NCBI RefSeq assembly: GCF_004027225.2 | Contig: NC_044278.2 | Span: forward strand, 96,464,743-96,528,742 | DNA length: 64,000 nucleotides | Reading direction: 5' to 3' | Source: Strigops habroptila | Lineage: Eukaryota; Chordata; Aves; Psittaciformes; Psittacidae | Shown here: piece by piece, positions 48,165 to 60,283 of the stretch | How the letters are laid out: each line of letters begins with the position of its first letter | Position numbering within the stretch: position 1 is the first letter of the stretch | Made by a program: the position numbers and the translations under genes | Notes under the pieces: model-generated | Databases searched by the model: none | Seen by the model: only the letters and a program-made list of their open reading frames with translations | What the model was told of the DNA's origin: nothing

Positions 48165-51100
48165 TTACTCTTCTACTTCAGCACTTGTTTCTTCAATCAC
48201 ATTGCTCTCTTTGTGGATAAATGCAGTGGCTTTTGATTCCAGTTCTCCCGGCTGTTCAAATGAAGAGACAGATGGATCTTGATCTTTAACTGTATCTGAC
48301 AGCTTGCACATCTTCTCTCTAATGCGCTGAGAATATCGCAGAGGGGTTACAAGTTTCAGGTCTTTAGCACTGGAGTCATTTGCCTCATGGTGCATCTTCA
48401 CACTTGGGAAAAGAAAAAAGGGAAATCACCACTGAACATAGGCACACCGTCATATAAACTATCTCTGTAGCATCTAGCAGGTGCTACAAACAGCAAATCG
48501 TGATTCCCATTTAGCCCATTTCCGTAGCCAAAGAAAACAGGCTCTTTCCCATTCATACAGTTAAAACAGATATACAACTCTTTTCTTGGGAAAAATATTT
48601 TCAGGGGAACTTCCTTTAACAAGTTTCCAAAGGAAGATTTCCTCCTATTCCAGCAGGGGGAAACTATTGTTCTTGCTATGAGGGACAGCAGACAGCTGAC
48701 AGGAGTCCAGCAGATGCCCAAGCTGAGCACAACTTTCTTAAGTCTGCAATCTTAGAAGAAATTTTGTGGCAAAAAAAGAAATTAAATATCATCTGTTTTG
48801 TCCTGAGATTACTACCCAGATTTTTGCCTCAAGATACAATTAAGAGTCTTTACAGGACAGTTACATCTTGTTCATTTCCATGTTATATGACATACAACCA
48901 CATATACCTTTGAAAAGGCAAGGGCTGGAGTCACCTGTATTTTTACCTAGCTTAGTGTAGAACTGCTGCTGCCATGTGGCCTGTGGGCGGGGATTCTAAT
49001 CCTGGAATTTATGTCTCTGCCACAGAAGTTGGATTACTCTATAGCAAGGCATTCAAATAGCAAAATAGCTTGAATAAAGAGGAATTTATTTAAAAAAAAA
49101 AAAAAAAAAACAAAACAGACTTCATCCTGAAGGAAGAGGAAGCAGTCCTAAGAAAACCCTTAAATTCTTGAGCCCTTTTAAGCAGGTGTTCACAGATGCA
49201 GTGCCTCCCCGTTTCAACACGACAAACAATACTGTTGCTCCAGACACTGCAGATTTCCATAGTTACCTGAAGTAATCTTACCTTTCCAAGTATGGAGTGG
49301 TAGGTGGATTGCATCTTATTATAGAAGATGTGTCATTCTCCTTCTGAGGAGAATTAACTGCTTGGACTATATCTTTTACCCCATCCTCATGCTTCTCTTC
49401 TGCTTCACATTTCCCTTTCTTTTTTGCACGTTCTTTAGTCTTGTGCTTTTTATTCTTTTTCAGCAAGATCTCTTCTCTTGGTTTCGAGTCTAAATCCATT
49501 TCCTCTTTTTTGTTCACTTCACTGCTAATCTCTGCCTTCTTGTCATCACTCTCTGCTTTTTGGTCATCATCAGAGCAGATATCCTTGGAGGCCTCCTGAA
49601 CCTGCTCTACAGATGGATTTGGTTCCTTGCTGACTTCCACTACCTCGCTTAAATGAGTGTCTATCACAGTTCCCCCTAAAATTGAAATATTGAAGAAAGT
49701 ACAGCTGTGATTATTTACAACTAAAGAGAAATTAATATTTTAGAGAGATCTATGAAATCTTAAAGCTTTACATGAGAATGAAAGTTAAGTATTCTTTGAG
49801 TCTGAGCCACAGCGATTTAAGTTACTAATAATGCAACCTGAAAACTCAAGCTAAGTACATCCTGATGAGTCATTCTCAGCACAGCAGGTCTGAACAAGTG
49901 TTTCAGTCAGTTTCTGGTATCAAATACTTGTCAGGTTATGTTATATTCAACAGGAATGTATACAGCTACTTTGCTTCCAAAATCAGTATACCACCTTTAA
50001 TTGGCCATAACACAACCATGCATCTGCTAGTGAAGTTTATGTGTCAAAGCAGCAACTGATATTTAACTCACAAAAATGTTTTATTTACTTTTTGATTGTA
50101 GCCGAACAACATTGCTTTGATAGAATTTAAGTAGAAAGTTTGAATATGAAAGCATCTCCGCTACTCTTTTTAATATGCCCACAATTGAAAAGGATTAGTC
50201 AATGTTGTTTTCAAAGACAATTGAGTAAAAAATAAAACAGAGAAGTTTCTATGAAATAGAATTTACTATAAACACAAATGGTTTCAACAGATAGCTTGTG
50301 TTACCTGTCATGCCAAACATTTAACTAGAATAGAGTATTTGGACTTACCATCCTCAGACTTAAGAAGGCTTTCAGTATTTTTCATGATATCTATTAGTGT
50401 GTTTCGCAGTTCATCTTTAGGCTGGAAAAAAAGTGGTATTGTTTTAGGAAAAAAAACTCCAAAATTAATCATCATTTCAGCTTATTTGGTATAACAGGTA
50501 TTAGAGGGAAAGTAGTATAGACCTTATAATATCCATGTTACAAACCTTCATTTAATGCTGTTTAGACCTAAGTTGGAACACAAGCGATTCTCGTATTTTC
50601 TGTATTGGGTGCACTATGGCTGTATTTGATGCCTTGAAATCTTGCTGATAATAAAGTGTAGAATTAAGACCATCAATGAGTGTAAAATTAAGTTCTGTTT
50701 TGGGTTTCTAGTGATACTGCAACTCTCAGTCCTTACTTTCTTCTAGGTCATATGGTATTTTGATGATCCTAAACCTTTCTCCTTGCAAGTAGTAAGCATC
50801 TACAGCGGTTACAGAGCAAACCAAATCTAATTTTTCATGTTCAACTAAGTCATATGGCTCTCCTTCTGCTATGAAAGGATTTATTAAAATCAGAAGTAGT
50901 TGTATTTTATATACCACACGTTTATGCATTTATATTAATTCATCTCAAAGTTCAAGACAAGCTGCTCACCACTGCTCCTGCCAAAATGGCCTCCTCATAG
51001 ACAGCAATAAGCTTTTCAAGAGGGCCCATCTGTTCAAGACGCATACAGCAGATCCAATACTTTGCAAGCTTTTTAGCCTCAGGAATGCTCTCTGTCAGAC

Positions 51101-53968
51101 CTTCCAGCATGGCACGTACTTCATCGCCTTGACATTCCTGAAGTCAACACAAGAGCAGAGATTTATTTTGAAGTGAACATTTTGAAGAGCTCTATTTTAG
51201 CTGGTTTTGAACAAGAAAACAAGTATTTTTTTTTCTTTCTTTGGCAGAAGAGTTGTCATTCACCAATTCTTCCAAATGAGATTTATACAGTATTGTAAGT
51301 AGAAGGCATGGTAGAATGCACAGACACCCTCAGAACTACTTAAACCAGACTTTTTTAGAAGTCCAGGCAAGTTTCTGCAAATGCAAACTTGTTTTAGATT
51401 AATTACTTCATAGCTACTCTCATATTACAGCTTTTCTACTTTATTATGTTACCATTATTACCTGATCTTATTGGGTAGTTCAGTAAGTTACTAAAGCTTA
51501 CATGAGAACTTATGTCTTCAGGTGTCAGCAATAAGCTATGATATTGCTTAACTTGAGGAGCAGTTAGTTCCCTGCATCTGATTCAGAGGTCCAGCATGCC
51601 CATAGGACTTATATGATTGGAACTTGGTAGGCAAGAGACTGAATACCTGTTCAGTTAACTGCAGACATTCTGCGAGAGTCTCGTTGGCCTTTTCATTGTG
51701 TAATATGTGCTCTAAAGAATCACCAGCTTCTTCGCTTTTAGACTGGGGTCCCAGAAGCAGAGATATAGGAGGTCTCCTCATCACTTTGCCTCTAGATGCC
51801 CTCCATTCATCCAGGCGAGCTCTGCACGTAAGGATATTATTAGCTGAAGTGACAGATGTTTTATCATTTTTTTACATTGACTGACACTAACTAGGATTAA
51901 GTCATACAAAGATATACTTTCCAGACAGTCCTTGAATCCTCTCCCTTTAGTCCTAAGAGGAATACAGCTGCCATTTAGACCTGCATGGAAATTTCAGAAC
52001 CATGCATATTGCTATCTGCTTTAGGGATCTATCAGGTCAGAACATTTTAATCTCTTTCCAGCAGCAACAAGAGGCTTAGGCTACAGACCCTTTTCTTCAA
52101 GAGAGGATAAAAAAATTGCTTCCGATTTATTCATCTGTGCCACCTCTCCTCCCTAATTCCACTTCAAACTGGAAAAAATAGGAACTATCTCTAAAGAGAC
52201 AAAAGCATGGGGAGCCCAGAACAACCTCATCACACAGCTTTTAAACAGTGAAACTGATGTATAAATGTAATTTGGTCTTCATATATATTTCAGCTCCATC
52301 CCTCTAGACCAATTTTTAGTAAATGCAACTTTCTACAAGGAGGTCTATTAAATTAATTTTAGATTATGAATCTTCACTCCATCATCTAAGCTGCATTCAC
52401 CAAGCTGAAAAATGTCATTGCCAAGTGCTCTCCCTCAGTCCCTAAACATGCTTTATATACATTTTCTATTTATAACCACACAGGACAATCCATAAGCCTG
52501 AAGAGCTGCTGCAATAAGTTTGAATCCCAATTTCTCCATCCTAAGTCTACAGTTTTAGTTTTCTGCCCTTTGGGCATCAAGTTCTCTTATTTTTCAGTGC
52601 ATTTAAAGCAAGAAATAGATCAAAATAGATATTCTTGGAAAGAAAGTCTAGATACCTCCCAAGATCAAGCTATGACAGTAACTGTTACCTTCTCTCTTCT
52701 GCTGACTCTTTTGACATAACAGATTTTCTGTTGCCATTAGTTTTAGAATTCTGTCCCGACTTTGTACCAGGAACAACAGAAACCGGTTTTGCTGGAACTC
52801 CTGGTCTTGCATCTTCACAACAATCTCCACAGTTCTTCATTCCTAGTACTCTGCGGTCAGGATTGTTAGAAGCAGCCTTCAGTGGCTGTGGCCCCCTTCC
52901 ACCATTCATTTTTTGGAGTGTTACTTTCTCTGGCACTACAGCAGATGCCAGTTGCCTTTTCTTCAGACCAGACTGCGAGTTTACAGCAGCTTTGTCAAAT
53001 GGTTTGCTCTGGACAGGGAGGACACCATTCGGTTTTACAGAATTACGGTTATTTGTGGCTTTGATGGTCTTCAGAGCTACACTGCAGCTGCTCATGGACA
53101 AGGAACTTGCTGCTGGTTTGGTGGCAGAAGGAAGAAGCTTCTTGTCTGGCAAAGAACTCTTTCCCACCTCACTTTTTGGTGCTTTTCGGAAGGAGTTTAT
53201 CTTGGACTGGATAACTTTGCCACGATATGTACCAAGCACTGGTTTCTTTGGTAGGCTGACACTTGAACTTTGTTTTTCTGCCATTAATCGTTTCTCTTTT
53301 ATGCTTTTTATTTGCAAGAAGCACTTGGTAAGTGACACATGCTGAGATTTTATTTCATTAACTTCGGACTTGGAAGCATGTTCTTCAGGAGTATAGTTTG
53401 TCCCCAGTTTGGAATTTGTCAGTGTGACTGTGGAAGAGTTTAAAATAACATTTTTTTCTGAGGGTCCACTTGACTGGTCCCATGACAGTTCATTAGCATT
53501 CTCTTTATTTTCCTGAAATCAAGAGCATATCCATGGAGATGTTAGAAGTACATTCATGTTGCATGTTATTTGTTTCCAAAGAGGTTTTCACCCATTTACA
53601 GGACTAAAGTGGTTAACTGTAAATGCCACTTTAAAAGTGTCTACAAAAGCAGTGTATATACACTGAGTAGAATATTTGTCAGCTATTATTGTAGAGTTCA
53701 CATTAAAAAAAAAAAAAAACAAATAAGGATTGTTTAAACTCTGTCTTTAAAGTAAGAAGGCCTAACCTGAGGGCTACATTCTTCCTATAGAAACAAAACT
53801 CTAAGTGGCTACTGTCTTTTAACTGTCAAAATCACCTTCTAAGAGAAGTCAAAGTCGAAACTTGCTTTGAGCTGTATATAGTCAAAAGCAGTATCTCACA
53901 GTCTGAATAGCCCATCATTTAATAGCAGCACCACTCCACCGCTTGGTGTGGATGGCTTTATAAATAAG

Positions 53969-54023
<55 letters not shown>

Positions 54024-57000
54024 TGGAGTAAAACCTTCAGTTGGGCATTAAGATATGTTACCAAAAGAGGAAGAAATTTTCTTATTAATGAGCTGTAGGA
54101 TGCGGTACTTATGAACAGACACATGAATTTTATATGCCCTTACTACTCCCTGAAATTCTCAACTGAATGTTCTTAGCATAACCCTAGCCTAGAGGCCATG
54201 AGAAGTGGAACCTTGCCTTTTCCTCTAAAGAGGATGCTCTACAGCAACCAATTCAGCATTGTCCAAGCAGCATCTTATGGAAGACTGAAAGATCCAAAAG
54301 CATGAAAAAAGAAATAGCTGAATGACCCATGGAAGTCTGCAGAAGCTGATACTATTCTCCTTTAAGGAAGATGCCCTCAAACCATAAGAAAAGTACACCG
54401 CATCTCATTTCCTGGTCTGTCATTTAGGCTTAGAAGTTAGATTTGGCTAAGCCAATAACTACAGCTTGAGTACAAGAGCTGTTATTTCAGGAAGCGATGT
54501 AGTTTAACTCAACTTAAAAAAATCACATGACACATTAAAACAGACCAAAGTATCTCCCTTCAGGAAATCTCTAAAAAATCCTTTGAAATTAAGGGTTTTT
54601 GCTTTCTTCCTCACATAACTCCAGGTCTCTCAAATCTTTTGGAACCAAAACTCAAACTCATCTAACATGAACACAGGTTTTGTGTCTTTTTTTTTTTTTC
54701 CCCTCCCTCACCTTTCCCTGAAAGCAGGTCTGGAGAAGAATCTGTATTTTGTTATTTCTAAGCAGCACAACCATGTGCATCTTAACTCTGGAAAAGTGGC
54801 ACAGAATGATAGAGGGAAAACATTCCCTTCAACTCTGATTAGGTATTAGCACCTACTTCTGATTACATTACATTTGCCAGCATCACGGCTGAACCACCAC
54901 ACACTTAACAGTTTTGTTAGGTTGCACCCTCATCCGCAAGGAACAGAGTACAACAGAAGAATTCTCTACTCTGACAGAAAACCTTGCTCAGCTTTTAAAT
55001 AACTTCTTCAAAGACCAAGGATATATCCTAAAAGTTGTGAGTCTCAAAAAATGTTGTCAAAATTTAGTCATATTTCATCAATAATGGTATCCTCTTTAAA
55101 CCCTTTCCAGCCAGGTATAAACTGAATATCAATATGATCCATTACATACGGTAATGTGACAGCTCTCCAAAAAGCATGTAATAAGCAGTCATCGAATAAA
55201 GTTTTAACAAACTGCACCTCTGCACCTGCAAACTATATGCTCTGGAAATCATATAACCAAAATACAGTTTAAGCAAGTAGAACGATGCAGCCAGAGAAAC
55301 AAAGTGCCACCAGTACTGGAATATCAGTCCAAAACTTACCATTTCTGTCTCCGGAGATGTTGCAAGCTGTATTTTGTCTTGCAGTTTACTGCTAGTTGCT
55401 CTCCTTGTTCTGCTACTGCGTAGGGGAAAACCAAACAAAACAAAACTAAGACATCTTAAATCATCCCGCAGTGTAACAAAGGAATTTATCTTCAGAGTTC
55501 ACATGGGCCAGGTGGCAGTCTGCAGGCTGAAATCATACTGAAGCATTTCCGTTCAGCTTGTACTCTTCCTTCAGAAGAAAATAAATGCTTAAGCAATCAC
55601 TGATCAGAGCCCAGGCTGAAAAACATCCCCTCTTACACCATGAAAGAGCTGGCTAACAGAAGGGAACAGAATTTACTAGGTGTCATTCTCATGTTTAAGG
55701 ATGAGCACCAACCCGTCTGGCCTGATGCATCTGCTAGAGAAGGTCAAGTTTCTAAATGCTGCAGTTGAGGGGGAAGGAGGAGCAGCACAAGGAGTTGAAG
55801 CTCATCTGCTGCAATCATCAGAAGCCAGGCCATTTGGGGCAAGTCTGAACAAGGATATATAGTTCCTACCACACTGACAGGTTCCAAAACCTACAGTCAG
55901 ACACCAGAGCTGGCACCAGACTACATGGTGAGTAACAAAACCACCAAGACCAGTATCGTCTCCTGGCAACTATGAAAATGTATTGACAGCTCAGAAGAAA
56001 AACATCTCAGTTTAAAGTTACAAATCCACATTTTTCCTCAAATGCTTCATGATTCATTGTATGAAACATGTGACTGAAAATTAACATTTCAGTTAGCAAC
56101 TGATATCTTTCCATCAGATGATCTTTTGGAAGCCAGCTGAGTTGAACATGAAGGTACATTAGTGAAAATAATCAGTGACTTTGAAATGCTGCAAAAAGCA
56201 GTCTGCACACCATGTCACCAGTGATAGAGAATACATGTTAAGGGGAACTGACCAGAAGTTACAGAATCATAGAATTGTTTAGGTTGGAAAAGACCTTTAA
56301 GGTCATTGAGTCCAACCGCTAACCCAGCACTGCCAAGCCCACCACTAAGCCATGTCCCTGAATGCCACATTGACATATCTCTTAAACACCTCAAGGGATG
56401 GTGATTCAACCGCTTCCCTGGGCAGCCTGTTCCAATGGTTGACAACCCTTTTGGTGAAGACATTTTTCATAATATTCAATCTGAACTTCCCCTGGTGCAA
56501 CCTGAGGCAGTTTCCTCTCATACTATCCCTTGTTATAGAAGCAAAGAGCAAAGTGGCATCTGAAGGAAGAGCTCTCCATATGAAAACTGTCTGTCTCTAG
56601 AGGAACAGATGATATTCTTCACCAATTGTATCTATTATGTATTTGGTTAAAAACTTTTAGTATTTGCTGACAATAAAAGGACTTTAGGAAATCCATGCGG
56701 TCATTAGTCTCATTGCATGGTCTCACCTTTTGGTTGAGGTTCTCTGCAAGAACTATTTATGTCTTTCCCACCAACCATGGACCTTTTTAAATGAATATAA
56801 GCTATAGCAGAAGTACTACCTGATGGATGCTTCGTTTTCTTGAATGGGCACACCAGAAAAGGTCTTTTTTCTTGATAGATATTCTTCAACCTTTTGACGT
56901 CTTTGTTCTAGTGGGTTAAAAAAAAAATAAAGATTTGCTACATTTTCAGTTAAATTAGTAATACCAAACTTTGTCTCTTAGAAGGAAATGCAATTAGAAA

Positions 57001-58625
57001 AGCATCAAGAAATTATGAAATGTAGACACTGTGGATTAAGAAAGTTCAATATTCACATCTTATGATGTCTTACACATTCTCTCATTTCTTGAGAAAGACT
57101 ATTCAAGGGGTGGATGGATGTAATTTCACAGCTATAGGAGGTGGCTGGTTTGCTGCGTTAAGCTAAAAGAAACACAGTTTTGTGATGGGAAGAAGTTCAG
57201 GCTCACTCTTCTGCCTTCTGGATGCCTGAGCAGTATTTCACACATTGTTGGTTCAGCAAGCACACTTTGCTTGTAGCGCAAGTATAGCACACATGAAAAA
57301 CACCAAGCACTTGAACCTAAATGACCGTCTGCAAAATCATTTGCTTCTCTTCCATGGTGATCTTGGCATCTGCACAAATGTTGGACCAACGGCAGTGTTA
57401 GTAACAGCAGGAAGTGATGCCGAAAAGGCCTGAAGCCAGCTGTCACTGTCTTAATACAGAGAGCGATTCCAGAACAGGATACTTTCTCATGTTTTCACTG
57501 GCTGACTGCACACTAGAGACTTACACCTTTCATAAGACTATACTGTTGATCTTTTTCAGAGAATATTCCTTATTCCTGTAAGGAGTTAGTGACCTTGGCT
57601 TGCTGGAAGCAGCTGGGATAAGATGGCCCTGCCACCCGAAGCAAGGTCAAGCGTTTACAGGGCCAGTGTAGACAGTTAGAATTCCAAATCCTAACAGTTT
57701 CACATGCAGTAGGATGTGAGAGCAAGAAGTTGGAGCATTATTTTTGACTCAGAACAATAATTCCTTTGTTGTATTCAGAACTCATGGCATTGCACCATCC
57801 CCCAACATCGACAGGCCCATTCAGCCATGGAAGCCTTCAATGAACTCACATATAAACCCTGACTTCTGCCCCTCCTAGGCAGGCAGAAATCGCCTTTTGA
57901 ATCTCTTTGTATGTGCTCATTATCTTTCATGTTTTGTCCAAGCCCACGCTGCATGAAGCCCGAGAGGCTGCATGCATGACCTGCTTCTGAGGAGGCGCAC
58001 ACCAGCAGGGTACCTAAGAAATGCTGCACAGCAGCCGGCTCAGTGTGTATCCTAGAGCCTCCAGGCACCTTATGCTTCTGAAACTCAAGTCTTGCCGACT
58101 CCAAAGAGCAGAGCCCCACCAAAGCAATTAGACTTGTTAAACTTGCAGAAACCAAACCGGTCAGAAAATAACGAACAGAGGAGTGCAGGTATATGTCAGA
58201 GCATTCGCCTGTTGCAGTAGGATGCTCTTAGATTAAGACGTGCCTTTTACCGTGAAGAAAGGCTTTCGCTCGAAAAGCCCTGCCTGGGGGGAGCACCGGC
58301 CCCAGCCCTGCGAGAGGAGAGCGAGGTCTCACTGCCTCGCTCGCAGCGCTCAGCTCTGAAGCCACGACCGCGGCCGCCGCTGCCAGGGCCTATCCGGTCT
58401 CCGACCCTTCCGCCCGCTCCCCACGGAAAGCGGCCAGCTCCCCTCTCCCACCGGCTCACTCCCTTACCCGCCGCGGCCTCACCCGGCGCTACGCGGGGCA
58501 GCCCCGGCAGCGAGCGGAGGAGGCTCCATGCCCTCGGGGCTCGGTGCCCGCACGGCGGCCTTACCTCTGTAGCCCGGCTCGGCCCTGCGGCTGTCCGGCA
58601 ACCAGGGCACAGAGCGCGCCGCCAT
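48165..58625 (-). CDS. CKAP2: Cytoskeleton-associated protein 2
   Basis: CKAP2 (TMAP) binds and stabilises spindle microtubules and is degraded at mitotic exit. Nine coding exons join in phase: 58565-58625, 56820-56907, 55340-55415, 52689-53512, 51647-51821, 50970-51137, 50349-50421, 49282-49675 and 48165-48402, giving 698 aa against 683 in human. A basic start (EQRRQKVEEYLSRKKT, about 21-36) matches the family N-terminus. A KEN degron lies at residues 78-80. The block KKPVLGTYRGKVIQSKINSF (164-183) matches the human microtubule-binding region. Exons 5-6 encode the conserved helical C-terminal part (IPEAKKLAKYWICC; LEKLIAVYEEAILAGA). Exon 8 is lysine/glutamate-rich and ends TTPYLE; the last exon has the TPLRYSQR block. 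The gene is head-to-head with VPS36. Confidence 0.94.
49073..49110 (+). repeat. AATAAA followed by an A19 run in CKAP2 intron 8
   Basis: AATAAA (about 49073-49078) is followed 13 bases later by 19 consecutive A (49092-49110). This is the form of the 3' end of a retroposed transcript, but no parent gene is recognised upstream. It may be a plain A-tract. Confidence 0.4.
53513..55339 (-). other. CKAP2 intron 3
   Basis: Bounded by donor ATG/GTAAGT (upstream exon end 55340) and acceptor TTTCAG (exon start 53512). It contains an A-run near 53704-53719 and the TA microsatellite. I see nothing else in it. Confidence 0.9.
53970..54021. repeat. (TG)n/(TA)n dinucleotide microsatellite
   Basis: A short TG run passes into about 22 TA units, in CKAP2 intron 3 (53513-55339). 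It is probably variable in length. Confidence 0.95.
56261..56555 (-). mobile_element. CR1 LINE 3' fragment in CKAP2 intron 2
   Basis: Inverted CR1: begins ACAGAATCATAGAATTGTTT, then AGGTTGGAAAAGACCTTTAA and TCCAACCGCTAACCCAGCAC, and runs back into the end of the ORF. It is a 5'-truncated copy in the direction of CKAP2. Its diagnostic text differs from that of the 39168 copy, so it belongs to another CR1 subfamily. Confidence 0.93.
56908..58564 (-). other. CKAP2 intron 1
   Basis: GT-AG intron (ACAGAG/GTAAGG to CACTAG/AACAAAG). Its first 300 bases are part of the CpG island; the rest is ordinary AT-rich DNA in which I recognise no exon or repeat. Confidence 0.88.
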
Positions 58626-58645
58626 CGCCGCCCGCTACAGAGCCG

Positions 58646-58708
58646 TTTGAATCTACCGCCGCGCCGCGCCTCCTGATTGGGCCGGCCGCGGGGCTTGAAC
58701 TGGCCAAT
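58646..58708. promoter_or_regulatory. CHR-like element with two CCAAT boxes
   Basis: TTTGAA (58646-58651) matches the cell-cycle homology region. Opposed CCAAT boxes follow at 58676-58680 (as ATTGG) and 58704-58708, with centres about 28 bases apart. Spaced NF-Y sites upstream of a CHR are the standard plan of G2/M genes controlled by the DREAM and MMB complexes, which fits the mitotic role of CKAP2. Use is inferred. Confidence 0.62.
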
Positions 58709-58811
58709 GGCGAGCGGCGGAGGGGGCCGCACCGGCAGAGGGCGTGCGGCGGCGGCCGTTGGGCGGGCGCCGGCGCGAGAGGAGCGGGGCGGTGCCGCCG
58801 GCCGCGGCGGG

Positions 58812-58822
58812 AAGATGGCGGC
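58812..58822 (+). promoter_or_regulatory. YY1-type motif near the VPS36 start
   Basis: AAGATGGCGGC matches the core YY1 site common at starts of housekeeping transcripts. It contains an ATG (58815) out of frame with VPS36, in a strong context. If transcription begins upstream of it, that frame would overlap the VPS36 ATG; more likely transcription starts at or just after this motif. Confidence 0.6.
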
Positions 58823-58951
58823 GGGCCCGCAGGCTGCCGCTAGGGGGCGCGGCGCGGCCGGGGATGGGGCCTGGCGCGCCGGCGGCTGCGGGCGGAGAGC
58901 GGCGGCCGCGGCCTGGACTGCCGGCGGCCGGGGAGGGGAAGGGGCTCCGGC

Positions 58952-60251
58952 ATGGACAGGTTCGCGTGGACCAGCGGGTTACTGGAGCTGGGGGAGACGC
59001 TGGTGGTGCAGCAGCGCGGCGTGCGCCTCTACGACGGGGAGGAGAAGGTGACGGGAGCGGCCCTGCGCGGGGCCCGGCGGCGCGGCGAGGCCCAGCGAGC
59101 CGGGAGAGGCGGGGAGAGGGCACGGCCGTGGGCCCCGGCCAAGGCGGGCGGCGGGGGGAGACGTGGCTGTGGGTGGTATCCGGCAAGGGGGGGCGAGACG
59201 AGGCGTGTGAGGGGCCCGGGCTGCAGGCGGAGCATCCGTCAGCGCTGCGGGAGGAGAGTGCTCATTGCCCCAGCGTCCGGCCCCGGGAGGAGAATGTTAA
59301 GGGAGGGAGCCAGGCTTTGTGGCTGAGGAGGGTCTCGGGCGGTGTGTGCCACACGGAGGGGGGGCTGGGATCCCCATCGGGCGTGGGTAGCTGGTGGCAG
59401 TGTCATGATGTCCATCCGCTCTGTGGGCTGCCACTTCCGGGGCCAGGGCTGAGCACCCCCCGTGCTGCTCTCTTCGGCTTTGATGTCATGTCTGCGTGTC
59501 ACACAATTCACACCTGAGTCATCCCGGTAGCTGTAAAATGCCTTCTAGCTCTGGTCCTGAACGGTGCTCTCTTGCATGGACAGGGTGCTGGGTGGGACAT
59601 CTAGTCTAGGTCATGCTTTGCCTGGAAAAGTATGGACCTATGTGTGCTATTCCTGCTTTTGCCTGGAAAAGTGGGACCAGATGATGCTTGAGGTCCCTTC
59701 CAATCTGGTGCTTCATGGTTCTGTCAATATCTGAGCCTACCCACTTATTGCTTCACTTTACTGCTGGGCTGAACTCCTTATCTCTTATTTCTTCCACACC
59801 ACAGTAGTTGCATACCCTCATAAAAAGCTGTGAAAACATGCCTCAAGTTTTACAAGTAGGAAGCAATTTGCTAACACGGATTTTCTACATACTGATTGCT
59901 GCCTGATAAATAAAGAACATTTCAGCAGTAAAATGGGTAGAAGCAATACTCCGGTGCGACACGCTGGAAGATTGCAGACTGTGCATAGCATCTTCTTATT
60001 AGGTGGCTCTGCTTTTTTGTGTAACTTTCACTTTCTTTGTCAGCACGTAGCATTCCAAAGCCAATAGCCCCGTTTAGAACATGATATTTAAGAATGTTTG
60101 TATATCTTGCACAGCATATGGAGGGAGGATCCTTCAGGATATCCTAGGGGAAAATTTATATAGTTGAAAAAGGAAGTTTGTGTATATCTATCTAGTCCTT
60201 TTATACTAATTTTCTCCATTGTTTCCTAAACTTAATTTATTGTGTTTTCTG

Positions 60252-60283
<32 letters not shown>

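Larger units (their letters stand above)
58250..59330. promoter_or_regulatory. CpG island, bidirectional CKAP2/VPS36 promoter
   Basis: A dense CpG block containing both first coding exons. The two start codons (CKAP2 ATG at 58625 on the minus strand, VPS36 ATG at 58952 on the plus strand) are only 326 bases apart. Motifs between them: TTTGAA (58646-58651), ATTGG (58676-58680), CCAAT (58704-58708) and AAGATGGCGGC (58812-58822). Human CKAP2 and VPS36 are also head-to-head. Confidence 0.88.

Noticed and set aside
52635-53345. 236-codon plus-strand ORF
   Set aside because: It is antisense to the large CKAP2 exon 4, whose minus-strand frame shows clear CKAP2 similarity and splice borders.
58247-59517. 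Long ORFs across the CKAP2/VPS36 island
   Set aside because: They are shadows of the island. The true first exons of CKAP2 and VPS36 use short parts of it and splice correctly.
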